Shown: positions 43,455 to 51,264 of the stretch, piece after piece
Layout: each line of letters begins with the position of its first letter
Position numbering within the stretch: the first letter of the stretch is position 1
Origin: Streptomyces liliifuscus
GTDB taxonomy: Bacteria; Actinomycetota; Actinomycetes; Streptomycetales; Streptomycetaceae
Direction of reading: 5' to 3'
DNA length: 64,000 bases
Assembly (NCBI RefSeq): GCF_016598615.1
Contig: NZ_CP066831.1
Span: forward strand, 5,642,001 to 5,706,000
Program-made: the position numbers and the translations under genes
Notes under the pieces: generated by a model
The model's input: the letters and a program-made list of their open reading frames with translations, nothing else
Databases searched by the model: none
Told to the model about the DNA's origin: nothing

Positions 43455-44924
43455 TCACAGCCGGATCACCACCAGTGCCGTGTCGTCGTCCGGGCCCCGG
43501 CGTGGGGCGGGGACCAGGTCGGCGAGGATGGCGTCCGCCAGGGGCTCGGGGGGCAGGGTGTGGTGGTGTTCGAGGCTGTGGGTCAGGCGGTGGAGGCCGC
43601 GGTCGATGTCCTCGCCGCGGCGTTCGATCAGGCCGTCGGTGTAGAGCACGAGGGTGGCGCCGGGGGTGTAGGACACCGTCGCCTGGGTGCGCGGGACGGT
43701 GTCGTCACTGGCCGCCAGCGGCGGGTCGGTGGCCGCGTTGAGCAGTTCGACCGTTCCGTCGGGGTGGGCCAGCAGCGGGGGCGGGTGGCCCGCGCAGCTG
43801 TACGTGACCGTGTGGGCCGCCCGGTCGATCACGGCCTGGACCGCGGTCGTGGCGAGCGCGCCCTCGACCGTGTGCGCGTGCTGGGCGAGGGTCGTGAGCG
43901 CGTCGGCGGGCCGGCCCGTGGCACGGATCGCGGCACTCAGCGCGCTGCGCAGCTGGCCCATCACACCCGCCGCCTCCAGCCCGTGCCCGACGACGTCCCC
44001 GACCGCCGCGGCCAGCCGGTCCTCGTCGAGGTCGATCAGGTCGTACCAGTCGCCGCACACGTTGAGGAAGCTGGCCGCGGGCTGGTAGCGGACGGCGGCG
44101 AAGTCGTGCCGCGGCAGCGCGGTGCCGGGCAGCATCGCGCGCTGCAGGGTGACGGCGACCTCGTGCGTACGGGCGTGGGCCTTGCGCAGATCCTCGTTGA
44201 GTTCCTGCAGTTCCTGGGAGCGGGTCAGGAGGTCCGCGGTCATCGCGTCCTCGCGACTGAGAGTGGTGAGGGTGGCGTGCTGGGTGCCCGGCGCCGGGGT
44301 GGCGGCCTGGCGGGCGCGGACCAGGGCCGTGACCTCCTCGACGCGGTGGGCGATGAGCGACACCCGTCCGTCCGCGTCGAGGACCGGGATGTTGACCGTG
44401 CTCCAGTAACGCTCCTCGAACACGCCCGGCCGGTCGGGCACCTCGACGTCGTACTTCTGCAGGGCCATGGTGTCCCGCTCGCCCGTGGCCAGCAGCCGTT
44501 CGAGCGATGTACGCAGGGTCCGGGCGCCGGTGGCCTCCTCCGAGGGGCTGTCCGGAAACACGTCGAAGATGAACCGGCCGACCAGCTCCTCCAGGCCCCG
44601 GCCCGACACCTGCACATAGGCCCTGTTCGCGGCGATGATCGTCAGGTCGGGCGCGAGCAGCATGACCGGGCTGGGCAGCGCCTGGAAGACCTTCGCGAAG
44701 TCGATGTCGATGTCGACGTTGATGTCGACATCGATCTCGGTGTCGGTGTCGGTGTTGGTGTCGGCTTCGAGGGAGGGGGACGGGGAGGAGGGGGAGATGG
44801 AGCGGGTGTGGGCGAATTTGGGATCGGGGCCCGCTTCCGTTCCTGCTTCGGCGTCCGCATCGGCGTCCGGGTCCGTCCTGATGCCCGGGCTGTCTCTCCC
44901 ACCAGGCGCATCACTGTCGCTCAT
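43455..44924 (-). CDS. PAS-SpoIIE-type PP2C phosphatase
   Basis: 489 residues from ATG 44924. The first 85 residues are acidic and disordered, including an alternating run DVDINVDIDIDF encoded by 6-bp repeats. A PAS domain spans about 85-200 (SPVMLLAPDLTIIAANRAYV). A short coiled coil (QELQELNEDLRKAHARTHEV) links to the phosphatase at about 270-489, with VCGDWYDLIDL, AVGDVVGHGLEAA, LYTDGLIERRGED and DDDTALVVIRL. It is a likely partner-switching phosphatase and the third in this window. It lies downstream of a two-component system on the same strand, separated by 134 bp. Confidence 0.9.
   Translation of the reverse strand: MSDSDAPGGRDSPGIRTDPDADADAEAGTEAGPDPKFAHTRSISPSSPSPSLEADTNTDTDTEIDVDINVDIDIDFAKVFQALPSPVMLLAPDLTIIAANRAYVQVSGRGLEELVGRFIFDVFPDSPSEEATGARTLRTSLERLLATGERDTMALQKYDVEVPDRPGVFEERYWSTVNIPVLDADGRVSLIAHRVEEVTALVRARQAATPAPGTQHATLTTLSREDAMTADLLTRSQELQELNEDLRKAHARTHEVAVTLQRAMLPGTALPRHDFAAVRYQPAASFLNVCGDWYDLIDLDEDRLAAAVGDVVGHGLEAAGVMGQLRSALSAAIRATGRPADALTTLAQHAHTVEGALATTAVQAVIDRAAHTVTYSCAGHPPPLLAHPDGTVELLNAATDPPLAASDDTVPRTQATVSYTPGATLVLYTDGLIERRGEDIDRGLHRLTHSLEHHHTLPPEPLADAILADLVPAPRRGPDDDTALVVIRL
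44698..44766. repeat. Hexamer repeats (GTCGAT / GTCGGT type)
   Basis: Eleven near-identical 6-bp units in a row in the 5' part of the phosphatase gene encode an alternating Asp/hydrophobic then Asp/Thr run. This is typical of replication slippage. Confidence 0.8.
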
Positions 44925-45058
44925 GCCACCATGTCTACTCCCTCCCCCGGCTCCGTGCGACCCGGTCCCGGAACCGGACCCTGCGCACGGACCCGAGGCG
45001 CGTACGGGCGCGGCCTCGTGCCCCTTTGCCCTCAGCCACGGACCGCGGAGCGCAACGC

Positions 45059-45766
45059 TCAGACAAGGCCCGCCCGGTAGACCAACAGCGCGATCTGTAC
45101 GCGGTTGTTGAGGTCGAGCCTGGTCAGGATGTGGGAGACGTGGGCCTTCACCGTGGGCAGGCTCATGTGGCAGGCGGCGGCGATCTCCGCGTTCGTTCTG
45201 CCCTCGGCGACGGCCAGGGCGACCTCCCGCTCCCGGGCACCGAGCCGGTCCAGCATCGCCTCGGCCTTCTCCCGCTCCTCGTGGCGGGAGGGGCCGGGGA
45301 CGCCCGCGGGGTCGGTCACGGTGTCGATCAGCTGCCTCACCGCGGCCGAGGACAGTACGGGTTCTCCCGCCATGACGTTGCGCACGGCCGCCACGATCTG
45401 GGCCGGGGGCGTGTGCTTGAGGACGTATCCCGCCGCTCCCGCGCGCAGGGCCTGCAGTACGTAGCTGTCGGTGGTGAAGGTGGTCAGGATCAGCACCTGC
45501 GGGGGCCGCGGGCGCTGCCGGAGCGCCGCGGTGGCCGCGAGACCGTCCATCCTCGGCATACGGATGTCCATGAGGACGAGATCCGGACGGTACTCGTCCA
45601 CGAGCGGGCGCACCTCGGCTCCGTCGGCCGCCTCCGCGACCACGTCGATGTCGTCGGCCGCCGACAGCATGAGGCGCAGTCCGGCGCGTACCAGGGGGTC
45701 GTCGTCGACGACCAGCAGACGAATCTGGGGAGTCGGGCCGTCCGTCCGGGGCGTCAGGCCGTCCAT
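45059..45766 (-). CDS. NarL/LuxR-family response regulator
   Basis: 235 residues from ATG 45766. The receiver domain (about 15-130) has the acidic pair LLVVDDDPLVRAGLRLML, the phospho-acceptor Asp in DLVLMDIRMPRMDGL, the Thr in LILTTFTTDSYV and the Lys in GYVLKHTPP. The LuxR helix-turn-helix is at about 172-230 (LGAREREVALAVAEGRTNAE; SLPTVKAHVSHILTRLDLNN). It overlaps the histidine kinase gene by 13 nt. The cognate signal and target genes are not known. Confidence 0.95.
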   Translation of the reverse strand: MDGLTPRTDGPTPQIRLLVVDDDPLVRAGLRLMLSAADDIDVVAEAADGAEVRPLVDEYRPDLVLMDIRMPRMDGLAATAALRQRPRPPQVLILTTFTTDSYVLQALRAGAAGYVLKHTPPAQIVAAVRNVMAGEPVLSSAAVRQLIDTVTDPAGVPGPSRHEEREKAEAMLDRLGAREREVALAVAEGRTNAEIAAACHMSLPTVKAHVSHILTRLDLNNRVQIALLVYRAGLV

Positions 45767-47130
45767 GGGAGCCAGACGTCGAGGTGGAAGTCGGTGGGTG
45801 TGGTGCGGTGGTGCAGGCGACCGCCCGCGAGGTCGACCCGCTCCCGCATGCCGATGAGCCCCTGCCCGGAGCCCGGTACGGGTTTCGGCACGGGGTTCGC
45901 TACCGGGCGCGGCACGGAACTCGGTATGGAGTTCGGTACGGAGCCCGGTGCCGGACCGCGCCCAGGATCCTGCGCCGGACCGCGCCCAGGATCCCGCGCC
46001 GAGTCCGCGTCCGAGTCCCGTACCGGGCCGGCCTGCGCCGCCGGGTCCAGTGGGTTCGTCACCCGGATGGTCAGTCCCGTCTCCGGGCCGCCCTCAAGGG
46101 TGAGGGTCACCGGGGCCCCGGGGGCGTGCTTGCGGTGGTTGGTCAGGGCCTCCTGCAGCAGCCGGTAGGCCGTGCGGGCGAGCGCCGGCGACATGGTGTC
46201 CGAGTCGTCGACCCACTGCCGGAGGTGGAGCTCGACGCCCGCGGCGCGGGACTCCTCGATCAGCTGGGCCACATCCACGCGCGTGGGCTGGGGCGGTTCG
46301 GTGTGGTCGCCCACGACGGGCGCCCGCAGGACCTTCAGTACGTCCTGCAGGTCCTCAAGGGCCCGGGTGGCGCTGTGCCGGATCACGCCCACGGCCTCGG
46401 CGAGCTGTTCCGGCGGTGCTCCCGGGGCGTACTCCAGCGCGCCCGCGTGCATCGACAGCAGCGACAGCCGGTGCGCGAGCACGTCGTGCATCTCCCGGGC
46501 GATCTCCTCCCGGGCGTGCTGCCGCGCCTGCTCGGTCCGCAGCGTCGTCTCCGTCTCCGCGCGGACCGCCCGTTCCCGCAGGCCCACGACGACCAGGCCC
46601 CAGCCGACGGCGCCCGCGACCAGGGTGACGGCCGACACCGCGGTCGCCAGGATGAGCGGCCCGGGGGGATACGGGGCGAGCAGGAGGGCCACGGGCACCG
46701 GGACGAGCGCGGCCGCGGTGATCGCCCAGGTCGTACGGGCCGGGCACGTCGTGGCGACGGTGAACAGGGCGATCAGCAGGGGCACCACCACCGGCCAGCC
46801 GGTGCTGAGGAGGATCAGGGCCACCGCCAGCCCGGCGGGGTGGCGCCGCCGGGGCCCCAGCGCGGCGCAGGCGAGCAGGGGTACGAGGCTGCCGGATCCC
46901 GTGTGCGCCCAGGCGAAGGGCTGTATGCCGCTGAGTCCCGTGAGCGCCCAGTGAAACGGCAGCACCTCCTCGAGAAGGCTTGCCGGGGCGTCTCCGCCGA
47001 TCTGCGGATAGACGGACAGGCCCGACCGCTGCGCCCTGGCCACGAGCACGGTCAGGGCGACGGCGGCCATGGCCACGGCCAGTTCCGCGAGCCCGGGGCG
47101 GCTCCGCCAGGTCTGTCTCACATCGATCAC
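45754..47130 (-). CDS. NarL-type sensor histidine kinase
   Basis: 458 residues from GTG 47130 (GTG 47121 also fits). Residues 1-190 are five or six membrane helices with short loops (LAELAVAMAAVALTVLVARA; PLLIALFTVATTCPARTTW). The phospho-acceptor His is in the HisKA_3 box EIAREMHDVLAHRLSLLSMH. The ATPase N-box is YRLLQEALTNHRKHAPG and the G-box is GSGQGLIGMRERVDLAGG. Between N-box and G-box there is an unusual low-complexity insertion of about 50 residues (DPGRGPAQDPGRGPAPGS, SVPRPVANPVPKPVPGS) where the ATP lid would be. A dyad CCTATAC-N4-GTATAGG lies 50 bp upstream, probably autoregulatory. Confidence 0.92.
   Translation of the reverse strand: MIDVRQTWRSRPGLAELAVAMAAVALTVLVARAQRSGLSVYPQIGGDAPASLLEEVLPFHWALTGLSGIQPFAWAHTGSGSLVPLLACAALGPRRRHPAGLAVALILLSTGWPVVVPLLIALFTVATTCPARTTWAITAAALVPVPVALLLAPYPPGPLILATAVSAVTLVAGAVGWGLVVVGLRERAVRAETETTLRTEQARQHAREEIAREMHDVLAHRLSLLSMHAGALEYAPGAPPEQLAEAVGVIRHSATRALEDLQDVLKVLRAPVVGDHTEPPQPTRVDVAQLIEESRAAGVELHLRQWVDDSDTMSPALARTAYRLLQEALTNHRKHAPGAPVTLTLEGGPETGLTIRVTNPLDPAAQAGPVRDSDADSARDPGRGPAQDPGRGPAPGSVPNSIPSSVPRPVANPVPKPVPGSGQGLIGMRERVDLAGGRLHHRTTPTDFHLDVWLPWTA
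45950..45997. repeat. Tandem 24-bp duplication in the kinase gene
   Basis: Two adjacent 24-bp units (GCCGGACCGCGCCCAGGATC plus YYGC) differ at one base. They encode the doubled DPGRGPA segment of the kinase insertion. Shorter GGTACGG/GGCACGG repeats continue to the left. Confidence 0.85.
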
Positions 47131-47179
47131 GGAGAGACCGTACCCATGGATCTGCGCGAGCGGGAAGCAGCGGCCATTT

Positions 47180-47197
47180 CCTATACCAAAGTATAGG
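47180..47197. promoter_or_regulatory. Dyad CCTATAC-N4-GTATAGG
   Basis: A perfect 7-4-7 inverted repeat lies between the kinase gene and the divergent small membrane protein gene. It is AT-rich compared with its surroundings and close to both starts, so it is probably an operator for one or both. Confidence 0.5.
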
Positions 47198-47300
47198 TGC
47201 GCCCTGTTCATTGGTATCGGTGCACTCTGTTCATTCGGCCAGGTGTACCGCATTCTTTTTGCCGATCAACTTTTCCCCGTCGATTTCTACGGTCGACGGC

Positions 47301-47579
47301 ATGGAAATGAAGAACTCGACCGGGACCGTCAATTCGACGACGCTGCTGTGCGGTGTCGCCGGCGGGCTGCTCCTGGCGCTCGGCGGACTGCCGCTGCTGG
47401 ACCGGGTGTGGGCCCTGCTGGGCGCCCTGTTCTGGGCCTTTCCCAGCGCGCGTGACGTGCTCTCGGTGGTCGTCGGCGCGGTCCTCGTGACCTTCGCCGT
47501 CACCGCCCACCGGCGCGGGCGCCGGGCCGCAAAGGACGCACAGGACATACAGGCCGCGCAGGCCGCTGATGTGCGGTGA
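47301..47579 (+). CDS. Small membrane protein, two helices
   Basis: 92 residues from ATG 47301; a second ATG two codons later is equally possible, and no clear Shine-Dalgarno sequence is seen. Two hydrophobic segments (TLLCGVAGGLLLALGGLPLL; VLSVVVGAVLVTFAVTAHRR) flank WALLGALFWAFPSARD, and a basic/Gln tail follows. Similar small proteins occur widely in Streptomyces without assigned function. It overlaps the deacetylase gene by 4 nt (GTGA), so it is probably its operon partner. Confidence 0.65.
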   Translation: MEMKNSTGTVNSTTLLCGVAGGLLLALGGLPLLDRVWALLGALFWAFPSARDVLSVVVGAVLVTFAVTAHRRGRRAAKDAQDIQAAQAADVR

Positions 47580-48400
47580 CGCGGCCCCGGAAGCGGCTCG
47601 GGGAACGGCTCGGGGAACGGCTCGGGGAACGGCTCCGAAGGCCGGCCTTCCGGGCCGCGGTCACACTCGCGACCGGCGTCCCGCTCCTCCTGACCGGCGG
47701 CTGCGGCACCCTGCACGGCGTGAAGGCCCCGCACGACGCCCGGGAGGCCGCCATCGAGGCCGACGGAGTCCGGAAAGGCGGCGACGAACCCGACTGTGCC
47801 GTCGCGAAGTGCGTCGCGCTCACCTTTGACGGCGGTCCGAGCGAACCCACCCCGAAACTCCTCGACATCCTGAAGGAGAAGAAAGTGCACGCGACTTTCT
47901 TCCTCCAGGGAAAGGGTCACACGGACACCTGTCCCGGCACGGTTCTGCGGATGGCTAAGGAAGGGCACGAGGTGGCGAACCACACCTGGTCCCACAAATT
48001 GCTCACGGAATTGAGTGCAGAGGAGATCGAGGCGGAAATCAAGCCCGTACAGGACGATGTGCGGCGCATCACGGGCCGCGCCCCGGTTCTGATGCGGCCG
48101 CCGCAGGGGCGGACGAGCGACGACGTGTCGGCGGTGATGAGGAAACTGGGCCTGGCCCAGATCCTGTGGAGCGTCACGGCCAAGGACTACGCCACGACGG
48201 ACACCGCACTGATCACCCGGCGGGTGCTGGACCAGACGCGCCGCGACGGGATCATCCTGCTGCACGACCGCCACAAGGGGACCGTCCCGGCCGTGCCGGG
48301 CATCATCGACTCCCTGCACCGGCGCGGCTACACCATCGTGACGGTCTCCCAGCTCCTGGCGCCCGCCTCACCGGAGCCCGGGACCATATACCGGCCCTGA
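47576..48400 (+). CDS. NodB-type polysaccharide deacetylase, lipoprotein, with altered TFDD motif
   Basis: 274 residues from GTG 47576. The N-terminal tail has GERLGERLGERL repeats, then a signal segment ending in the lipobox LLTGGC. NodB motifs: KCVALTFDGGPSEPTPKLLD in place of TFDDGP (Asp ligand replaced by Gly), NHTWSHKLLTEL (metal His pair), PVLMRPPQGRTSDD, and IILLHDRHKGTVPA with the catalytic His. In canonical enzymes the second Asp of TFDD binds the metal; its loss may change the metal site or activity. The likely substrate is peptidoglycan or chitin-type glycan outside the membrane. Confidence 0.9.
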   Translation: MTRPRKRLGERLGERLGERLRRPAFRAAVTLATGVPLLLTGGCGTLHGVKAPHDAREAAIEADGVRKGGDEPDCAVAKCVALTFDGGPSEPTPKLLDILKEKKVHATFFLQGKGHTDTCPGTVLRMAKEGHEVANHTWSHKLLTELSAEEIEAEIKPVQDDVRRITGRAPVLMRPPQGRTSDDVSAVMRKLGLAQILWSVTAKDYATTDTALITRRVLDQTRRDGIILLHDRHKGTVPAVPGIIDSLHRRGYTIVTVSQLLAPASPEPGTIYRP

Positions 48401-48469
48401 CGGCATACACCTGACGGCACACACCGGCCCCGACGGCACACACCGGCCCCGACGGCACGTACCGGCCCC
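48399..48469. repeat. 19-bp tandem repeat after the deacetylase gene
   Basis: Three full units of GACGGCACACACCGGCCCC and one partial unit, differing at two positions in the last copy, begin at the stop codon. The CCGGCCCC/GACGG content allows only weak hairpins. The rest of this 296-bp gap up to 48696 holds a lower-GC stretch (about 48480-48570) that may contain the promoter of the lysyl oxidase gene. Confidence 0.8.
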
Positions 48470-48696
48470 GGCGGCCATTTCCCGATCTTGTTCTCAACAG
48501 GCAACCCCTGCACCGCATTTGCCAGTCTCACAGGTTGCTCACAGCTGCTTGATCACAGATCGGCGCCGGGCGCGCGGGGGTGCGTCCGGACCGTACGGCC
48601 CGTGCCTGCGCGGTTTCATGCCCCGGCATCGGCCCGGTCGGCTGTGGGCAGCCCAGTCCGATGCCACAGACCATGGCACTCGCAGACGAGGAATTG

Positions 48697-50454
48697 ATGA
48701 CCAGCAAGAGAAGTCAGACAAGCCAGGGCAGTCAGACAGGCCAGGGCAGTCAGGGAAACCGGACCCGTTTACAGCGCGCGACGTTCGCGGCGGGAGCCGC
48801 GCTCACCGTCGTCGTCGCGGGAGCCGGAGCCGCTCCCGGCGCCGGGGCCGCACAGGAGAGCACGGCGGGGAAGCCGAAGCTCAAGCTGATCGCCGCGTCG
48901 AACTCCGTGACGCTCGACCGCTACGAGTGGGACGGCGCCCCCGGCGTCTTCCTGGACCTCGGCACATACGTCTCGGTCGACGACGCGCCGCTGGAATTCA
49001 AGGTGACCCGGAAGTCGTACAAGGACCCGGTCGTCGCCCAGCAGATACTCCGCAACGGAACGAGCACGAAGACGAAGGCGCTGCCCGCCGGGCTGGTGAA
49101 GGACTTCTCCGGTCTGCCCGGCTTCGTCGAGGTGTCGATCAAGAACGCGGCGGGCGAGGAGGTGTCGGCCACCAAGGGCACCTACTGTCCGAACAACGCC
49201 TCGGGGCGGATCCGTCCGGATGCCCCGGCGACCTCGAAGTATCCGCAGAGCTGCCCCACCAATCCCTTCACGCTGGGCTCGGTGTGGGGCGTCGAGAAGG
49301 GCTGGGCGTCCAACACCAGCACGATCGACTACGACAAGCCGGTGGACCTGCCGGTGGGTGAGTACACCGCCAAGGTCGGGGTGTCCAAGCAGTACCGCGA
49401 CCTGTTCGGCATCCCCGACGACCAGCACACCATCAAGCTGACGGTCCGGTCGGAGGGCGAAGGCGGGGAGGGAGCCGGAGTGGCGGCCTCGCGGTCCTCC
49501 GCCCACGGAGGCGGGCACGGCGGCCATGGCGCACCGTCCGCCAAGGATCCCGCCGAGGCGGCCGCTGCCGCCGCGCACCACTACGGACCCCGCGGCGCCG
49601 ACGCACCCACTCCGCCGGCCCTCTCCCACGCGCTCGAGGACCGTGGCCTGGCACACCACCTGGGCGACGGGCCCGGCCACACCGACGGCTCGCGCATCGC
49701 GCCCGCGCTGAAGGCGGCCGCCAAGCGGCCCAGCGGCCGTGCCGGTGTCCCGGCCAACGTGCCCAAGCCCGACCTGCGTTCGCTGCCCGCCTGGGACATC
49801 GCCGTCACCGACGGCGAGGACGGCGACGCCCCGGGCAAGGACTACCTCGCCTTCAGCGCCAACGTCTGGAACGCGGGCCCCGCGCCGCTCGTCGTGGACG
49901 GCTTCCGGGCTCCGGGCAAGGACCTGATGGACTCGTACCAGTACTTCTACGACGCCGCCGGGAAGCAGGTCGGTTACACCCCCAGCGGCACCATGGAGTG
50001 GGACCCGCGGGAGGGCCACGAGCACTGGCACTTCACGGACTTCGCCAGTTACCGGCTGCTGAGCGAGGACCAGACCAAGGAGGTGCGCAGCGGCAAGGAG
50101 GCGTTCTGCCTGGCCAACACCGACGCCATCGACTACACGGTGAAGAACGCCAACTGGCACCCGGAGAACACCGATCTGTCGACCGCCTGCGGTGAGCAGA
50201 ACTCGATCTCCGTGCGCGAGGTCCTCGACGTCGGCTCCGGTGACACGTACACCCAGTACCGTCCCGGCCAGTCCTTCGACATCACCGATCTGCCGAACGG
50301 CACGTACTACATCCAGGTGATCGCCAACCCGGAGAACCGTCTCCAGGAGACGAACACCGACAACAACGTCGCGCTGCGCAAGGTCGTCCTGGCCGGTGAG
50401 CCGGGCGCCCGCACCGTGACGGTCCCGCCGCACGACCTGATCGACGCTCCGTAA
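48697..50454 (+). CDS. Secreted lysyl oxidase family protein
   Basis: 585 residues from ATG 48697, eight bases after GAGGAA; the longer frame to 48580 is not needed. A polar Ser/Gln N-terminus precedes the signal peptide (LQRATFAAGAALTVVVAG) ending near AGAAQES. Residues about 50-250 are a beta-rich region with Cys pairs, followed by a His/Gly-rich linker (SSAHGGGHGGHGAPSAKD). The C-terminal 220 residues match the lysyl oxidase domain: EGHEHWHFTDFASYRLLSED contains the His-x-x-His copper ligands and WHPENTDLSTACGEQNSISV the following region. LOX enzymes oxidise lysine side chains using copper and a quinone cofactor; a role in extracellular or wall protein crosslinking is inferred. Confidence 0.9.
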   Translation: MTSKRSQTSQGSQTGQGSQGNRTRLQRATFAAGAALTVVVAGAGAAPGAGAAQESTAGKPKLKLIAASNSVTLDRYEWDGAPGVFLDLGTYVSVDDAPLEFKVTRKSYKDPVVAQQILRNGTSTKTKALPAGLVKDFSGLPGFVEVSIKNAAGEEVSATKGTYCPNNASGRIRPDAPATSKYPQSCPTNPFTLGSVWGVEKGWASNTSTIDYDKPVDLPVGEYTAKVGVSKQYRDLFGIPDDQHTIKLTVRSEGEGGEGAGVAASRSSAHGGGHGGHGAPSAKDPAEAAAAAAHHYGPRGADAPTPPALSHALEDRGLAHHLGDGPGHTDGSRIAPALKAAAKRPSGRAGVPANVPKPDLRSLPAWDIAVTDGEDGDAPGKDYLAFSANVWNAGPAPLVVDGFRAPGKDLMDSYQYFYDAAGKQVGYTPSGTMEWDPREGHEHWHFTDFASYRLLSEDQTKEVRSGKEAFCLANTDAIDYTVKNANWHPENTDLSTACGEQNSISVREVLDVGSGDTYTQYRPGQSFDITDLPNGTYYIQVIANPENRLQETNTDNNVALRKVVLAGEPGARTVTVPPHDLIDAP

Positions 50455-50470
50455 CCACGCGTCCCCGAGA

Positions 50471-50508
50471 GGCTCCTGGTCCGGCACTCCGGCGCCGGGC
50501 CAGGAGCC
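50471..50508. terminator. Bidirectional terminator hairpin
   Basis: GGCTCCTGGTCCGGC pairs with GCCGGGCCAGGAGCC (one T-G wobble) across an 8-nt loop, between the convergent lysyl oxidase and ketoreductase genes. This closes the biosynthetic operon on its 3' side. Confidence 0.85.
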
Positions 50509-50544
50509 GCGCCCTTTCCGTGCGTCGACTCCGCGGTGGTGGTC

Positions 50545-51264
50545 TCAGTGCCCCAGCCCCGCACCCCCGTCCACCGGGAGCACCGCGCCGCGCACATACC
50601 CGGCGCCGACCAGGAACGCCACCGCGTCGGCGACCTCCTCGGGGCGGGCGAGCCGGCCTGCCGGAGTCCGCCGCAGCAGGTTCCCGCGCTGCTCCTCGGT
50701 GAGCGCACGGCTCATGTCCGTCTCGGTCAGTCCGGGCGCCACCACGTTGCAGGTGATGTCCCGGGGCCCGAGTTCGTGGGTCAGCGACCGGGCGAAACCG
50801 ACCAGACCCGCTTTCGACGCCGCGTAGTTGGTCTGCCCGGCGGCGCCGTGCAGGGCCGCCGTCGAGGAGATCAGCACGATACGTCCGTGTCCCGCGCCCA
50901 GCATTCCGCGCACCGCCCGCCGGGCGACCCGGAAGGCCCCCGTGAGGTTGGTGTCGACCACGGAGGTGAAGTCCTCCTCGGTCATCCGCACCAGCAGCCG
51001 GTCCTGGGTGGTACCCGCGTTGGCGACCAGGACGGTGACCGGGCCGTGGGCCGCCTCGGCCTCCTTGAAGGCCCGGTCCACCTGTTGACTGTCCGTCACA
51101 TCGCAGCGCACGGCCAGGAGTTCCGCGGCCTCGGGCGGCGGCTCCTCACCGCGGTACGTCACCGTGACCCGGTCCCCCGCCGCCGCGAAGCGGCGGGCCG
51201 TGGCCAGCCCGATCCCCCGGTTCCCCCCGGTCACGAAGACCGACCGGGCCGTTGCCTGTTCCAT
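50545..51264 (-). CDS. FabG-type 3-oxoacyl-ACP reductase (cluster ketoreductase)
   Basis: 239 residues from ATG 51264 (MEQATARSVFVTGGNRGIGL). The NADPH loop is VTGGNRGIG and the NAG motif is VLVANAGTTQDRLLV. The catalytic Ser/Tyr/Lys triad is in IVLISSTAALHG and TNYAASKAGLVGFARSL. EVADAVAFLVGAGYVRGAVL and PVDGGAGLGH are FabG-type C-terminal motifs. As last gene of the minus-strand cluster it probably reduces beta-keto groups on the ACP during chain elongation by the neighbouring KS/CLF. It overlaps the exporter gene by 119 nt in a different frame, unusually far. Confidence 0.9.
   Translation of the reverse strand: MEQATARSVFVTGGNRGIGLATARRFAAAGDRVTVTYRGEEPPPEAAELLAVRCDVTDSQQVDRAFKEAEAAHGPVTVLVANAGTTQDRLLVRMTEEDFTSVVDTNLTGAFRVARRAVRGMLGAGHGRIVLISSTAALHGAAGQTNYAASKAGLVGFARSLTHELGPRDITCNVVAPGLTETDMSRALTEEQRGNLLRRTPAGRLARPEEVADAVAFLVGAGYVRGAVLPVDGGAGLGH

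Noticed and set aside
48399..48469. Tandem 19-bp repeats as a CRISPR array
   Set aside because: Units are directly adjacent without spacers and no cas genes are nearby.
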